Source: Blasia pusilla (lineage: Eukaryota > Marchantiophyta > Marchantiopsida > Blasiales). From it: DNA of 64,000 nucleotides. The first letter of the stretch is position 1. Every line of letters begins with the position of its first letter. Under the pieces are notes generated by a model, which worked only from the letters and a program-made list of their open reading frames with translations, was not told the DNA's origin and searched no databases. The position numbers and the translations under genes are program-made. Shown piece after piece: positions 36,131 through 49,450 of this stretch. The stretch spans positions 51,646,001-51,710,000 of the forward strand of contig CM114272.1 in assembly GCA_050084515.1 (NCBI GenBank), read 5' to 3'.

Positions 36131-38700
36131 ATTAATTATCATGCAACTTCTAAAGAGATATGGGGAACGGAGGGAGGATCACACCCTTGAGGAGGATTTT
36201 TGGGATCGATATCATTAATGTAAAGTGGCATCCATGATGCAATATTGGTGTATCAAGTATAGATTCTCTTGTATAAAGAGTGGGCTAGGATTGATGTCAG
36301 CATCACAATTTTTTTTCCTAGGTTTGGAGTGTGTTGAACTCACAACTCTTGGGTATGAGCACTATATGTATATTTAGTGATTGAGAGCCAGATCGAGAGT
36401 GAATTTTATTCCAAAATAGTGGAAGGAAGTGCTCTTCATGATAGTATAGACAATGTAGCCAATAGTGAGTTAAGATATAAAGCTACAAAGCAGATTTATA
36501 TCTAAGGAGTAGATTTATTGGGTTTGTCTACTATCTACTTTTTATGTACAAATATTGTAGGATTCATATGATAGATAGATCTTACACATGTGTTGATGAT
36601 ATCTTATGTGTGTTTGCACAACAAATAAAAAGGCCCTTTGAAAGGTTAATAATGCACATGTGTTGACAGTGTTGTATATTCTAAATTCTTGAATATATTA
36701 ACCCAATAATTTTGGTAAACAAAACTTGTAAAAATGACGTGGCTATTGGATGTAGAATTCAAAATCTGTCTAAAAGTGTGACGCGTACCCAATTGACATA
36801 TTCAAGGATGCATGATAAGTCCACCCGACCCTTGACCCTTCCTGCGAGCGTTGCGCTTTGCTTTGAGCACAATCATGCAAAATATAATTGCAAAAAACAT
36901 GCGCTAGAGCACAATTATGTTTTTTGCACCACATATGCCATTAAACTAGTGTCAAATACTTAGGTGTGAGAAATTGAAGGTAGCCAAAAGTGTATGAGTT
37001 CCCATACTCTTGATTAGAAATGTAAGGTTGACATCTATGATATCTCTTGTAGTAAATTTGGGAAGTTCACTGTCTTGGAACCATGTGAATCCAAAAATAA
37101 TGTTGCAAGCACTTAATTTTTGGATTCCTCTATATGTTCATATAATTTTGGATTTAATTTATATAAATAAATTTTTATTTAGCTTCTACTATCATCTTCA
37201 ATTCCTGGTTGAAAAAAGAAATCAACCCATAAATTTTGGGTTTATTATTATCATTTTTCAGTTATTATTTATTAATAATTATAATTATAAATAATAGCAT
37301 GTGTACACAATGTAGCAAAGAGTAAGATCAAGTATAAAGCTACAAAGTAGATTTATATCCAAGGATTAGGCTCATTGAGTGTGTCTAGTTGTTTTAACTT
37401 GTTTATGTATAAATATTGTAGGATTCATAAGATTGATAGCCAATGTTTGCACAACACACAGAAAGACCCTTTGAAAAGCTAATCATGTATATGTGTTGCA
37501 CATTCCAGATGCCCATGCTCAAAATAGGGAACTTAACCAAAGTTGAAAGTTCCAGTAAATAGCCCCAAATGGGATTTAAACTTAAAATATCCTACACATG
37601 CATGTTTCCCATTTGTCTAATAGTTCATCCTTCATCTAGAAATGTCGATGCTTAACCTTTGTAAACACAAAATGTGGATACTTCCTTTTCTAACATATCA
37701 TGATCATAGAGAGCTAGGCAAGATTACATTGAGGCTTAGAGATGTCCTTTGTAATGCTCATTTTGGAAGGTCATTGTGATCTTAGAGACGACTTATGCGT
37801 ACATCTTGTCGGTGACTCATTATTGAGTGCCATGTGTACCATGGTTCTACTTCAGCAAACGGGCCTCAACTAGGTTGGCATTGAAGATTGATCTCTTAAG
37901 AGAGGCCTTTGCTTAATATTTAATGTTGGATGATTTCAAGTATAGAGATATATAGTCGAGGAGTGTACATAACACTATCAACATGTACTCTAGGTTGATA
38001 GTGACCTCATGGTTGGAATGTTAACTTGTGCACATAGGCTACCATGGAATTTGCTCAAGGAGGATACATCCTAGAAGAAGTTCATTTGGAGCCTATCTTT
38101 ACATATAAGACCTCAAGAATGGAATCCATGATATGTTATAGCAAGACAACTAGTGTATTGAGCCTAGGACCTCTTGAGTTAAGATTAGGCTAGTATTCAT
38201 TAACCTAATAGTTTTGATTAAAAATACTTGTAAGAAAGATGTGGCCATTGGCTGCAGAATTCAAAATCTATCCAAAAGTGTGACACGTACAAAATTAACA
38301 TATTGAAGGTTACATGACAAGTCCGCCCTGCCCCTTGCTCTCCCTACACGCGGGAAAAAGCACATCTATGTTTTTTGCATTACATATCTCATTAAACTAG
38401 TGTCGAATACTTTGGTGTGAGAATGTGAAGGTAGCCAAAGTGTATAAGTCAACGCACTTTAGATTCTTAGTCTTGATTAAAAATTTAAAGTTCATATCTA
38501 TGGTACCTCTTGTAGTAGACTTCAAAAGTCCACCATCTTATAAGTTAGAACCAAATGAATCCAAATACAATATGTGCAATTGCTCGCACTTGATTTTGCT
38601 AGCATTCCATATCTTCATAGACTTTAGCTTCTACTATAACCTTTAGTTATTGATTTAAAAAATAAATCAACACGTAATGGTTGGGTTTATTGTTACCAAT
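36130..38700 (+). repeat. dispersed repeat F, two diverged units in tandem
   Basis: 36430-36660 resembles 37290-37500 (shared 'aagctacaaag', 'aatattgtaggattcat' and 'ccctttgaaa' blocks). 36700-37150 resembles 38200-38580 (shared 'cagaattcaaaatct' and 'aagtgtgac' blocks). The start is also similar to 25319-25743. Two units of about 0.9-1.4 kb follow one another with drift. No coding frame is kept and the class is unknown. Confidence 0.5.
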
Positions 38701-40740
38701 TTTCCGGTTAATATTTATGATTTTCTCTAAAATTCATTAATTCCCTCATTAATGAGGAAATATTACAAACCCAAATACAATACTAATAAGTACCCATTTT
38801 TCTCAAATGGTGTGTATCACCATGATTTAAAAAAAAATTATATCATTTTACAATGAACCATTTTTGAAAATTTGAATATTCACATGTCAAAGCAAAGGCT
38901 AGACATATGAATACGTAAAAACGTAGTTAATCAATATATAGATTGACTAATATCTCCTATTCGCCATGTATTGGGACTTTCCCATTGAGCCTTCAGTCTT
39001 TCCCGCTTATTAGCATATTTTCGGGCCTTGATTTTCCTTTTATTTCGGCCCTTGCAAGTTTTAATTTTTTTTCCTTGGCCATCTGACCTATCCATGTGTC
39101 CTACACACAATTATATAATTAAAAAGGATGAGATTAGAGGAAACCCTTATGAGGTGTCAACAACTATCTTCTTGAGATCCTTCTATTATCAACATGTAAA
39201 ATTTAAAGGTAATTAAATTAAGAGGAAAGGCTATCATCCACGGGCAACATACTAGTGTTTGATAATCCCACCCCTCTCAAAGGGCCGCAAACTTGTTCAT
39301 CAAAACGGAATAAGAAAAAGATACGAGGAGATGAAATCATATTCACATTAAAAAGAGATGGCTTAAAAAAATGCGAGTGAAAACTGAATATTGCCTTCCA
39401 AGATGGTCTTTTACTTTCTTTTTGATTAATCATAAATAAAGTAAAATAGAAGACTCCAAGAATGGAGGAACTCCAATGGGTCACTGTTTTGGACCGAAAC
39501 GCTGCTAACTTCGTCGCTAACTTTGAAGAAGCCCATGCGCTCGAAAAAAAGCTGGACTGGAGGAGTAGAATCGACCATATCCGAATCATTGGGGGCATTC
39601 AGATCGCATCATCGCACCGTTGAGGATTGGTACGACTTCACGAGGACACGCGGCCCGACCAGACCAGCGTACGGACCTGACAGGTGTCAGGTCTACATCA
39701 GGGTTCAGGATACGGATGTGCGGTCCAAAATTAACCAGACGTAACGGTCGTCGGGTCGACCGACTCTAACGACATCGGAGTTTTCTGGTTTGGAATGGTT
39801 TTCTAGTTAATAAATTAAGTAATTAATATTCTTCGAAAAATTTCAAATGGATTTTTATTTGTCTATGTTTAAAAAATTTTAAAAATTAATCGTCTGATTA
39901 TTTTCAGAGAACATCTTCTTAATTTTCAAATCTTTGACTGGTACAAGAAAAGTAAGATTATTTTGGAAAAACAGGCCGAAGAAAATGAAAAAAAGGAAAC
40001 ATTCTGAAATTATTTTTAGTGCATAGATTTAGACACTGGTGTGATGTTAATCATGTTATGTGCCTTACTTGCATTAGGGGGCCACTTTTAGAGGCCTACA
40101 TTCCTCCCAAAAAAAAAGAGATAGTTTTGCCCATAAGTTAAGGTAAAATCCAAGCTACTTATATTACGGTTCCATACGTTCAATCCTCGTTAGTCCCAAG
40201 GTCTAGAGCCCTTTCTTCTTATCGTATAACCATTAGCGATAGAGGTTTTTTTTCCATTCAGTTTTTTATGTTGTCAACTGTCATTATCCATTAAAATAAA
40301 TCTAACAGAGGTGCTAACTTATTTTTTCCTGATTTGGCCCATTTTTCTAACTCTATTTTTTACTCTTATCTTTTTTATTCCAACTTAGTATTTTCCTTTC
40401 CCAAAAGTGGGTGATCAAGTCTGAACTTGTGGAATTCTACGTGTGCTCATGTGTACAAATGTACACTCATTGTCTAGGTAGCTCTCCATACGTACTTCAG
40501 CTGTCTAGTATTCGTTGGGCCCGTCTCGTGATCACGGGTATCGTATGTTAGGTGAGGAAGAAGTTTCCTGCGGGACCCGGTCCGCCCGCGGAGGAGAGGA
40601 GACGAATGTGACACTCAACCGGAAAGGAGGAGGAGGAGGAGGAGGAGGAAAGATCCGTCCCCGGAGGAAAAAGCCCGGTGAGGACCCGGAACCGGAATCC
40701 GGATTCCTATTTTATAATTCTGGTTTCAAAGTCAATCTTA
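38701..40740. other. no gene seen; short GGA repeat
   Basis: AT-rich until about 39470, then patches of higher GC (39470-39780 and 40510-40700). A GGA triplet run lies at about 40624-40650. None of the short frames is recognisable. Confidence 0.5.
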
Positions 40741-41378
40741 AAGTTTAGTTATATATTACTATATATACTAATAGTAATATAGATAGATGCGTAGGTTACA
40801 CGGCTCGTGCCCACTGCACCGCGGGTGCGAAGCACGGGCATGCACGTCCACTGTGTGCACTCCCGGACCGGAGATGAGCCCCTCACGATAGTGCCCCGGA
40901 GATGAGCGAGAGCTTAAAAGAGTACACGCCTTCGAGGCTTTGATCATCATTCTATTAATTCCGAGTGATCATTCACGTCCCTCCAGCTCTCACGAGAGTG
41001 CTAGCAACGTACGCTGTTCTCATTTCCTTCACCTTCCTCTCAAACCACCGCCACCGCCCGGTTGGTATCTTGCACTCAATATTCCACTTCAATCTCCACG
41101 CAAGTACGCGTCTCTCTCTCTCTCTCTCTCTCTGTGTGTGATCAAATTGCTGCTATTTCCAGTGGACTTGAGTGTCAAATTTCCACAATTCTATTCCGTC
41201 TCCGAAGTTCGGCACTTGGATTCTTTTAATGCGTGACTCTCTCTCTCTCTCTCTCAGTGTGTCCAAATCTCTGCCATTGGCTGTGGGCTCCAAGTCGAAC
41301 AAGCAGTGATTCATTCGGTGTCCGATAGTCTGAGGCTGTGATTCAGTGACGTCTCTGGAGTTTGTACCGGGGGACGCA
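40741..41378 (+). promoter_or_regulatory. possible promoter and leader of the candidate gene at 41379
   Basis: Composition shifts to moderate GC and two CT microsatellites occur at about 41109-41134 and 41236-41256. Pyrimidine-rich dinucleotide runs are common in plant 5' UTRs. No TATA box or start site can be fixed. Confidence 0.3.
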
Positions 41379-41708
41379 ATGAGCTACGGGAGGAGCGTGG
41401 TGCCAGTCGACAGCGAGAACCATCCTGAAGTCGACATGGGCGGTCGCAAGCAAGGCGGCAGCGGCAGCGGCAGCGGCAGCAGCTTGAAGCGAGCGTTCAG
41501 GCGACTGCGGGATTCTCTGGAGGCCCACACGGATGCTGCCAGCTCAAGCTCAGAGGTAGCTCAAGGCGACACGTCGAATTCTTCCAGCAAGTCCAACGCA
41601 CCTCCACCCAAACCCAAGAGCTCTGAGAAATATGGATCCGTTGGGTACCCCCGATCCGCCTTGGTCGTCGACTACTTCCCCCGGGGAAAGTTCCTGTCCC
41701 AGATGTAA
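41379..41708 (+). CDS. candidate small protein gene, single exon, in-frame continuation past the stop
   Basis: An ATG at 41379 opens a 109-codon frame to TAA at 41706-41708. The product has a Gly-Ser repeat (about residues 28-37), a basic stretch (LKRAFRRLRDSLEAH), a Ser-rich part and the segment SVGYPRSALVVDYFPRGKF. GC content is far above the surroundings, which supports coding. The same frame stays open beyond the TAA for 59 more codons to TAG at 41886-41888. This may be a gene interrupted by a nonsense mutation or a sequencing difference. I do not recognise the family. Confidence 0.4.
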   Translation: MSYGRSVVPVDSENHPEVDMGGRKQGGSGSGSGSSLKRAFRRLRDSLEAHTDAASSSSEVAQGDTSNSSSKSNAPPPKPKSSEKYGSVGYPRSALVVDYFPRGKFLSQM

Positions 41709-41888
41709 CAGATCATCGATGAAGCTGAGGCGATATCACAACTGCCCAGAAATGGATCCCGGGCGAGATGTATAGATTCATCTACTGGCGGGTTAGAGGC
41801 TGCAATCCCCATCCATGTTTTTGATCCCGCAGCCACTGCGTCCGACTCAATGGCTCGTGGCGGCTACCACGAGCTCTATAAGGAATAG

Positions 41889-43099
41889 GCGCAATCTAGC
41901 AAATCTTCTCCCTCTAGTCTTCACGTAGCGAGGCGTGCAATGAACTCCGAGTTCAAAGAAAAAATTCGCTGCTTCTTGACAAGACGTGACTGTGAGGAAA
42001 TTTTTCTCCCCAACGTTGAATCCGGAATCCGATGAGTTCGAACGCCGATCGATGATGGTAGAAAAGGGCTGATGGAGGTTAGACTGTCATCTGAATGTGG
42101 AGCACTCAAATGGCCGCAAGCCTAAAATTGGTTTCTTTCCCGAAGGGACGCATTGTCGACTGGAGTGGGGTGGAGAGGAGAGGCAGATCGGAGAACCGTG
42201 ACCATTTCCCATCGCGACACGTGCAACTCACTAGTTTAGGATAAGGAAGGGGAGCAAGGAAATCTGGGCGGAAATAACTTTCGAAAAAACATAGGAGGGC
42301 TATCCCCGGACCCCGATTGGCTAGAACATTATATGTCCAATCTACATATGCAAACTGTCGTCCAAAAATTGATCTTGTTTGGTCTAGATCTGGTTTTCCT
42401 ATGATACGGTGACATGGTGGTTGCTCATCCTACGCTTTCTATTTGCTCTATTTGGTATGTGGAGGTTACACAAGGAGTTCGGTTGGGGTTTAGGAATTCG
42501 GTTACGTGATGAAATGTGGAAGCTTTCGGGCACTTATGTGTGTTTTTTCTGACTTTCCTAAAAACAATGACTCTCTCTTCTTCTTATCTTTTCATTGTCA
42601 CTTTTTATTTTTGTTAACTTATCTGGGTGATGTTACAAAGTGCTCAAGACTTTGCGTCAAGGCCTTCAATCAAAATGGTTGGTAACCAAATGGCCACTCA
42701 TGTGGTCATCCGATTCATACCTCACCAACAGTTAATATTCTTATCATAGTTTTTTCAAGTATTAATCACATAATTTCTGGAGTTGGCTTCCTAAATTTTC
42801 TTCTCTACCTCTAGTCCTTAAATGTTGTTGCCTTTTTGAGAGGACAACATCTAGACAAGGAAGTTTTTTCTACAATAAAATGAGTTTGCTTTTTTATTTT
42901 AGTTAACAATCTATTTCTAATAGATTGTTAAAGAAAACTCGTAAGAAGTTTGCACCCGGTATATTTGCATTTTGCTTTGGGGCAATTTCCAAGAAGACAG
43001 CTTGCCATTTCAACACCACTTATGACTTTTAAGCTGGAAATTGGTAGATTTCCAAGGTTCATCACCTACTCAATTTTTGGTTTATATATGAAAAAAAAA
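41889..43099. other. no gene seen
   Basis: Possible 3' flank of the candidate gene, then AT-rich DNA without motifs. Confidence 0.5.
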
Positions 43100-43720
43100 G
43101 AAAGAAAATTTTGAGTGAAAATTCATCAAGCTCCGGTGACCTCAGCAAACACTTTTGACACTCTACAGGTCTTGATTCGTGCCCAACGTGCCAAGGGCGC
43201 AATGCCCAATCCACATCCATCCGACGCCCTATCTAAAGGGAAGTTTGGTGAATCAGTGTTGAAGCCCCAAAAACAGATTGCGGGGCTCCGTGCCCGGAAA
43301 ACCGACACCCACTTCAAACATGATGTTATGACCTCAAACATGGAGAACCCCAAATTCTTAGTCAAGTTCCAAGCTTGATTGTAGTCCCCTTGGCACAACG
43401 GTATCGAGCTCTTCTTGTGGGACTTCAACTCTTCTCAAGTCCTCCTTGATATTTAGAAGTTTGGTCTTGTTCTACTAGTTCACGACCTTCATCATTTGAG
43501 ATGCCCATCAAGGCTTGCATCTCACTTTTGGAACTAATGTCTCACTCATGAGACTCTCACGCGCTTCCATCCTAGTGTGAACCCCCACTAGAGTTCTAAT
43601 GTTCCACGTTGGCGCGTATTTGGTTGTAATGGTCGCGATAGCCAAGGTGTAGAGCGAGGTGCTACTACTTTCACTAGATGCATTAGCCCCGAACGCCCTT
43701 CTTAGTTGTGTTTGATCTGA
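43100..43720 (+). repeat. dispersed repeat D, copy 2
   Basis: The right-hand part, from about 43300, aligns with 1150-1640. This copy is richer in GC and keeps an 87-codon frame at 43115-43378 with no recognisable domain. It may be the younger copy. Confidence 0.5.
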
Positions 43721-44227
43721 GCGCTACACTCCACACCCAATGACCCATGCACCTTCAACCTCCCTTCACTATGTTTCGCAAGGATTATGTAATATCCAAC
43801 GCGCTCATGAGGGATCTCAGTCCTCCTGCTCACCGTGACGTAGCCCCGAGGATATTAACTCTCCTACGGCGCCCTCAAGAATGCTTATCCAAGCCCTAGC
43901 TCATGGAAATTGAGAAGAAAGTTGCGGTGACTAAATTTTTGATGACCGAATTTTGATTATTGAAAATTTCAGATTTTTTTTTCATTTGAACCTGGTAGAG
44001 TGCACACAAGCTTGGCACCTCCCTTGGAAAGATCCCTTGCAAAAATGCATTTTGCAAGCCGAATTGAATGGTTGTTGACCAATCAGTAACTTTCTTATTT
44101 TCTCTTCTCTCACTCAAAATTGATTGAGGTCCATAATTTGGGCGATAATAGATGCTACATGGGCTATAGATTATTTTGGAGTTAGCAATCATGGATGTCC
44201 AACTAAAGGTCAATACTCTATCACTTT
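43721..44227. other. no gene seen
   Basis: No supported feature between repeat D and the MITE. Confidence 0.45.
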
Positions 44228-44513
44228 CATGGTTGCACAAAAGAGACAAGTCTTTCCTTAGGACGGACAAGTTTGGACATCTCCACGGACATGGGTTCCA
44301 AGAGATGGGATCCACACTTTTAGTCCATGATGGAAGGCAAGACAAGGATGAGAGGAGGGAGTGGAGATGGAGGGAGGCAGAAATGGGGGAGTATGGAACA
44401 CGAAGGCAAGAAAGAGAATGAGAAAGAAGGGAAAGATGGGGCCCATACGGACAAGTGCTTCCATAAGACAGACATAAGTCCACAGACACGGACTTTATTC
44501 ACATACAACCTTG
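44228..44513 (-). mobile_element. hAT-like MITE, copy 2
   Basis: Reverse complement of the unit at 23764-24074, 286 bp long, from CATGGTTGCA to ACAACCTTG. It is flanked by atcacttt (44220-44227) and atcactta (44514-44521), a target duplication with one mismatch. It shares the subterminal ACGGAC-type motifs. Confidence 0.7.
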
Positions 44514-45239
44514 ATCACTTAATATGTAAACTCTTATCACAATTGCAAAGTCAGAAATTTTTATCCAATTTCAATAAATTTCTTTCATATGTTGATGTTA
44601 TTAAATATGTCAAAGGGCTTGAGTAATACATATGATATGGGAAGGAATTTTAAACCCTCTCGATTGACCAATGTGGGATTGTGTGGTTGTGGTCTAATTT
44701 TAACTCAAGTGGCGGCCCTCTAAGAATGGGAACTTGGAGATGGAGAAATCCAATGGAAACAACTACTTTGAGATGTGGATTAATGAAAGGAGAAATACAA
44801 CAAGTTTTCAATTTTGGAAAGGAATGTTTTTCGAGAATCACATTAAAAAGTTTGAACTTTTTTCTTAGTTGGACCTTGTGAGAAAAAGAAACCAAAAAAT
44901 TCCTCTTCTTGGGGCCATACTAAAAAAATTCTATCCGGAACTAGCCATATTTTGCATATATAAAGTTTCAAATTCATTTATGATTGCAAAGCACAAAATT
45001 TTGAAGGCATGAAAAAGACTCTAATGTTATTCAACATAGCAATTAGGAAGTTCCAAATTCATTTGAGATTCATGATACAATATTTTTTTAAAAATCATGG
45101 GGAAATGCATGAAAAAACAAGAGATTTAAAAAAACATAGTAAATACATTCATAAAAATTTCGTGCATGTTAAAATAAGTTTTAAATAGGAAATTATTATA
45201 TTATTAATATATAGAATAATATCAATAAGCAAAAAAAAA
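44514..45239. other. AT-rich DNA, no gene seen
   Basis: No supported feature. Confidence 0.5.
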
Positions 45240-45840
45240 TGTTATGATGATACCCTATTATTGTAGATTATTGGGATCATTGAAGACTTAGAATCTACAA
45301 TAATTGGCCAGACCATATGCATAATAAGATAAGATAGCGAGACGATAAGACAAAATAGGCAATTTTGTTGCTTGAATCATATTAGAAGGGTAGAAATAGA
45401 TAGGAAAAAAATAGGGATTTGAGTGGAATAGAAAGAAAATATATAAGTAATTTATTTAACATTAAAATTGGTGATTATAAATATTAATAAAATATAATAA
45501 TCATGATAAATAACCCAAATTTTAAATTTTTTGCTTCAATTCATATTCAATGGAAAGAGAAAATAAATTCTTAATGGAGAGTAGATTTTATTTAAATTGT
45601 ATGCAAAGATAAAATTACTTATCATCTAAATTTGAATGGTGGATTGTAAATACTAAGAAGAGTGAAATATTATTACTCTTCTAAGATTTTAGAAAATAAA
45701 AGTTAAATTTAAAAATGAAAATAAATAACGTGATTATTTTTAAAAATAATATTATTAATTCACATGTGATATTTTGGGAAAGGAAAAGGAATTTGAATGG
45801 AAAAAGAAAATCATTTTGTTAATTAAAATTAATCAAGATC
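45240..45840 (-). repeat. AT-rich dispersed repeat, inverted partner of 22310-22850
   Basis: Reverse complement of the 22310-22850 sequence with insertions and deletions. The 'ttactcttctaagattttag' and 'aatggagagtagattttatt' blocks are the clearest matches. Confidence 0.5.
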
Positions 45841-47880
45841 TTGGTTAGTGAATGTTATATTGGTGGGAAGAGTGGAAGGGAAGAATAGTTATTGTTTAGG
45901 TTACTAAGAGGGTGAAATTATTTAGGGTATTAGGGGAGATGGGTATTATTTAAAGGCAAAATTTTCATATTATTTTAAGATTTAAAATTTTAAAATAAAA
46001 TAAAATTTCAAAATTTTAATACAATTTTAAAAAATCTTATTGATACCTATTTTTTAAGGCGCTTCTATTATCATTTGACAATAGAAAATATCTCATACCT
46101 CATGGATAGAAATGTTTTTTTGAATTTTTGTGGAGCATCTTAATTCCTTCCCTTTACTATCTATAAAAATTCTGCAAACATTTTTTATTAGTGCACCTCA
46201 CTAATAATTTGTTAAACAAAAAGACATGAAATTGTTAATATATAGAACGATGTGGTGTATTCTACAAGAAATGAATATAATATTACAAATCATAAAGAAA
46301 AAGTAATCTTACGCAAGAAAGGGTAGGGATAGACAACTTTATTTCCTTCAAGAAGAAGATTGGCAACATCTAAGAATTGTAACTTCTTACATTATCCGCC
46401 GTCAAACTCCCTCGGTCAACGGTGCCGTAGGTTCAAAGTCATGGATCACAGGTCGCATGACATGCATGCACCCATGTACGAGTGCATGCATGGGATAGAG
46501 AAAATTGCCGGCACGTTGTACGCATGCATGCAGACTCCGGCGAGCCACACGTCGAAAGAACCCACGATGAACTGAATAAAACCGCTTGATGGGAAACCGC
46601 TTGATCAGAGAAAATCCGGGTACCGTCTGCTCGACCCGCACATGTGATTCCAACATAAGCCTCTTCGATCAAGCTAAACTACAAGAGTAGACGGGCTTCA
46701 TCTGTCAATTCATGCACGGAGTGCATCGCTGTTCCCCAAAGACATTCCCAGAAAAGTTGAGAGGCGATCTCCTTCACGGAGAGATCTAGAATTGTGAGAC
46801 TCAAGCGCTGAGCTCTGGGAGTGCTCGAGTTGCCAATTAATGGAATGGACGGCGGTTCCGGTTAGGAATTCCCCGAGATCCGCAGAGTTCCTTCACAGAG
46901 AGATCGAGAAATATGAGAAACTTGGACTGCTATCCCGACAAGACGTGAGGATATACCACTAATCTTTTAGACTCCAGCATTCAGCATCGGAGTTCGTAAG
47001 CTTCGTGTTTCCACGATTCCCTGTTCTCTCGCGAGATAGCTGGAAGTTGCTGACTACTTGAATGATAGTCAATACTCCTAGAAGACGGTGAATGCGCAGT
47101 TCCTTTAAAATGCACGTTTAGGGATGACAATATGGTCATACAAGATTGTGAACGCACCGTACCTTTAAAATTTATGTTTATGGATGGAATCGTTAATACA
47201 TTATTCGCAAAGGTCAGAAAGTAGTTCAAAGCACATAACAAACGATTAAATAGAGAGGAGATGAATTCGTTTAAGAGCTAATCCAATCTCCCAGTAAACA
47301 TTTTTATTCAATACGGCCGAAAGAGATAGTTGGTTTCTAGAAGTGGGGTTTTAATTAGAAACTCCGTAGGCTAATATGGAATTAGAGAATACAATAAACA
47401 CTCCCTCCATAATCATCATCTTATCATAATTCTTCTCTATGTGTAGTTACTATTTACTATTTATTATTGGAAATTTAATTCAATGGTTTTACAACGGGCA
47501 CAAGTTTGGATATTATACGTCGCGGAGAGATCGTTGGATCTTGTCATAGTGTAATTGGTTAAATTAATATTTGTGTTGACCGGTTATCATTTTCTTTTTA
47601 CATTTTATAATAGAATTTTTAATTGTTCTTGTGAAATATTATTAATTTTCTTTATCTTCTAATAAATTTTTTAAATAAAATGAATCTATTAACATAGGAA
47701 AACATGTGTCTTTTTTAATCCGGAAGAATGACATGGGTAAAAGAGGGCATTCAAGCTCAACCCTTAGGGGTGGGGAGCATGGAGGGACTTTGGCGGGTCC
47801 TAACTCGTATTATATAATAGAACCTATCCGAAATAAATAAAAGAAAATCATCAAACTTGATAATAAGCTAAACTACCGTT
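45841..47880. other. no gene seen
   Basis: AT-rich to about 46350, then mixed composition. Overlapping short frames on both strands at 46360-46670 have no recognisable content. Confidence 0.5.
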
Positions 47881-47919
47881 GAGGTCACGTGAATGGCTTC
47901 AGGCCATTCACGTGACCTC
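47881..47919. promoter_or_regulatory. perfect 17-bp inverted repeat containing CACGTG in each arm
   Basis: Arms 47881-47897 and 47903-47919 pair perfectly around a 5-base loop. Each arm holds CACGTG, the G-box core bound by plant bZIP and bHLH factors. No clear gene starts beside it, so a regulatory role is only a guess. Confidence 0.55.
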
Positions 47920-48519
47920 GCGACATCCGAGTCTGAGTAGTTACCAGTTCGCTGGCAGATGGGACCCGCCGCTATGGAGCAGTCTTCGAATACTGGGGGC
48001 CGCCGAAGCGCAAGCGGCAAGTAGACTGGTCGGGATCTGGAGTGGAAGTAAAGTATGAACTTTTGACCCGCGTATCTACGCACGCCTTTGACTCGATTTC
48101 CTCGACGTCTGGTGGGAGAGAGATGCATCATCGATTCTTTCATTCCGTCAAAAGCGGAAATTTTGGTACATAGCGCTAGAGAGTCCGTACGGTCCGACCC
48201 ATTACGGCCCTTAAATTTTTTTTAACGTTTTTTTTTTTCTCGATTCACATGTTCTACATATATTTTCTTTAGGACGGGATACTTCCGTGTCGACACATGT
48301 CATACTTAGCGGAATAATTAAAACAACATACCATATACTGTAACGCTGATTTTCTTCCCACCCCTCTCAAAAGGATGGGAAGAAAGTTTACGGCAGGTGA
48401 GGAAGGTCCTCGAAGCAGATCACTTGCACTTTCAGATGTTTTAGGTCAAACGTCGTCCGCTTAGCGTCTCCATGTGCGCGTATGTAGGCCAGGTCGTTAG
48501 TGATGTGCAGGAGATCTAT
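47920..48519. other. no gene seen
   Basis: A 91-codon minus-strand frame (47868-48143) overlaps the hairpin but has no recognisable domain. Confidence 0.45.
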
Positions 48520-48648
48520 ATATCTACTTTATTATAAAATAAATCTCAAAAGAGGACAAAGAAAGGTAATAACATCTCAAAAGAGAAGTCAAAAAATGCA
48601 TAAAAGAATGCAAAAAGAAAATGGCAACAAGCCAACGCAAACACCGGC

Positions 48649-49450
48649 TCAACGAGTTACACGATTGATAACCTGAAACAAATTTGACAAGAACACAAGT
48701 GGTTGGTGAGACGTGAATGGATGACGAGGCGAGCGACCTCCCACCACGTCCGCACGACGTATCAATGCCAAGGCTTGTGCACGTTGTAAGGCCACTGAGA
48801 TGCATTGCCGAAAATAAGTAGTAACTACCGAGAGAGAAGGACTACGGGAAGGGGCAAGGTGATGATTCTCGAGGGAGTGGTGAGCACATGTTTTCAGGAA
48901 AGTATCAAAAGACACATATAAATGACCGAATACTTCCACTGCAAAAGGAATAAATCCATCAGTCGCATGTCTCATAATATAACTTAACTTCTTGATTCTT
49001 GCTGCAACTTCGTCCGCCAAACCTTTGGTATGTGCGGCTTGACACACCAAGTCAGAACGTGTTGGATCAGCAACCACCATATCACCTAGTGTCCGGAATC
49101 CACCTCGAGACATAACAAGATCCACTCTCCGACGAGAGGTTGCTTGTGTGGTTGAAGGTAGGACATGGAGTTGCTCTTGCCCAACGGTGTATCCTGCAGT
49201 ACGAGCCATCGATGCTACCGCCTCTCTAATGATATCATGTGTGGTCGTTCGTTCTCCACCATGTGCACATCGGAGAATATAGATACCCTTGGCATCAATG
49301 GGATCCCTGCATACACAATTTGGCACACCTAAGAGAGAAGGATGGGAAAGTCCAAGACGTAACTGCAAAGCTGTCGAGAATATACTTCGAGGAAGACGAA
49401 ATGGAAGAATAAGAGGATTTGCAGTAAGCCACCCCCCGAAAAGAAATAGG
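48649..49450 (-). pseudogene. C-terminal cysteine motif and restriction-like endonuclease of the non-LTR element
   Basis: After the thumb region comes CVCRDPIDAKG, ILRCAHGGER and THDIIREAV, a cysteine/histidine motif typical before restriction-like nucleases. Then RRVDLVMSRGGF and TLGDMVVADPT carry two acidic residues with PD-(D/E)XK-like spacing. The region forms one open frame from 49659 to 48649. The nuclease call rests on spacing and order, not on an alignment. Confidence 0.6.
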
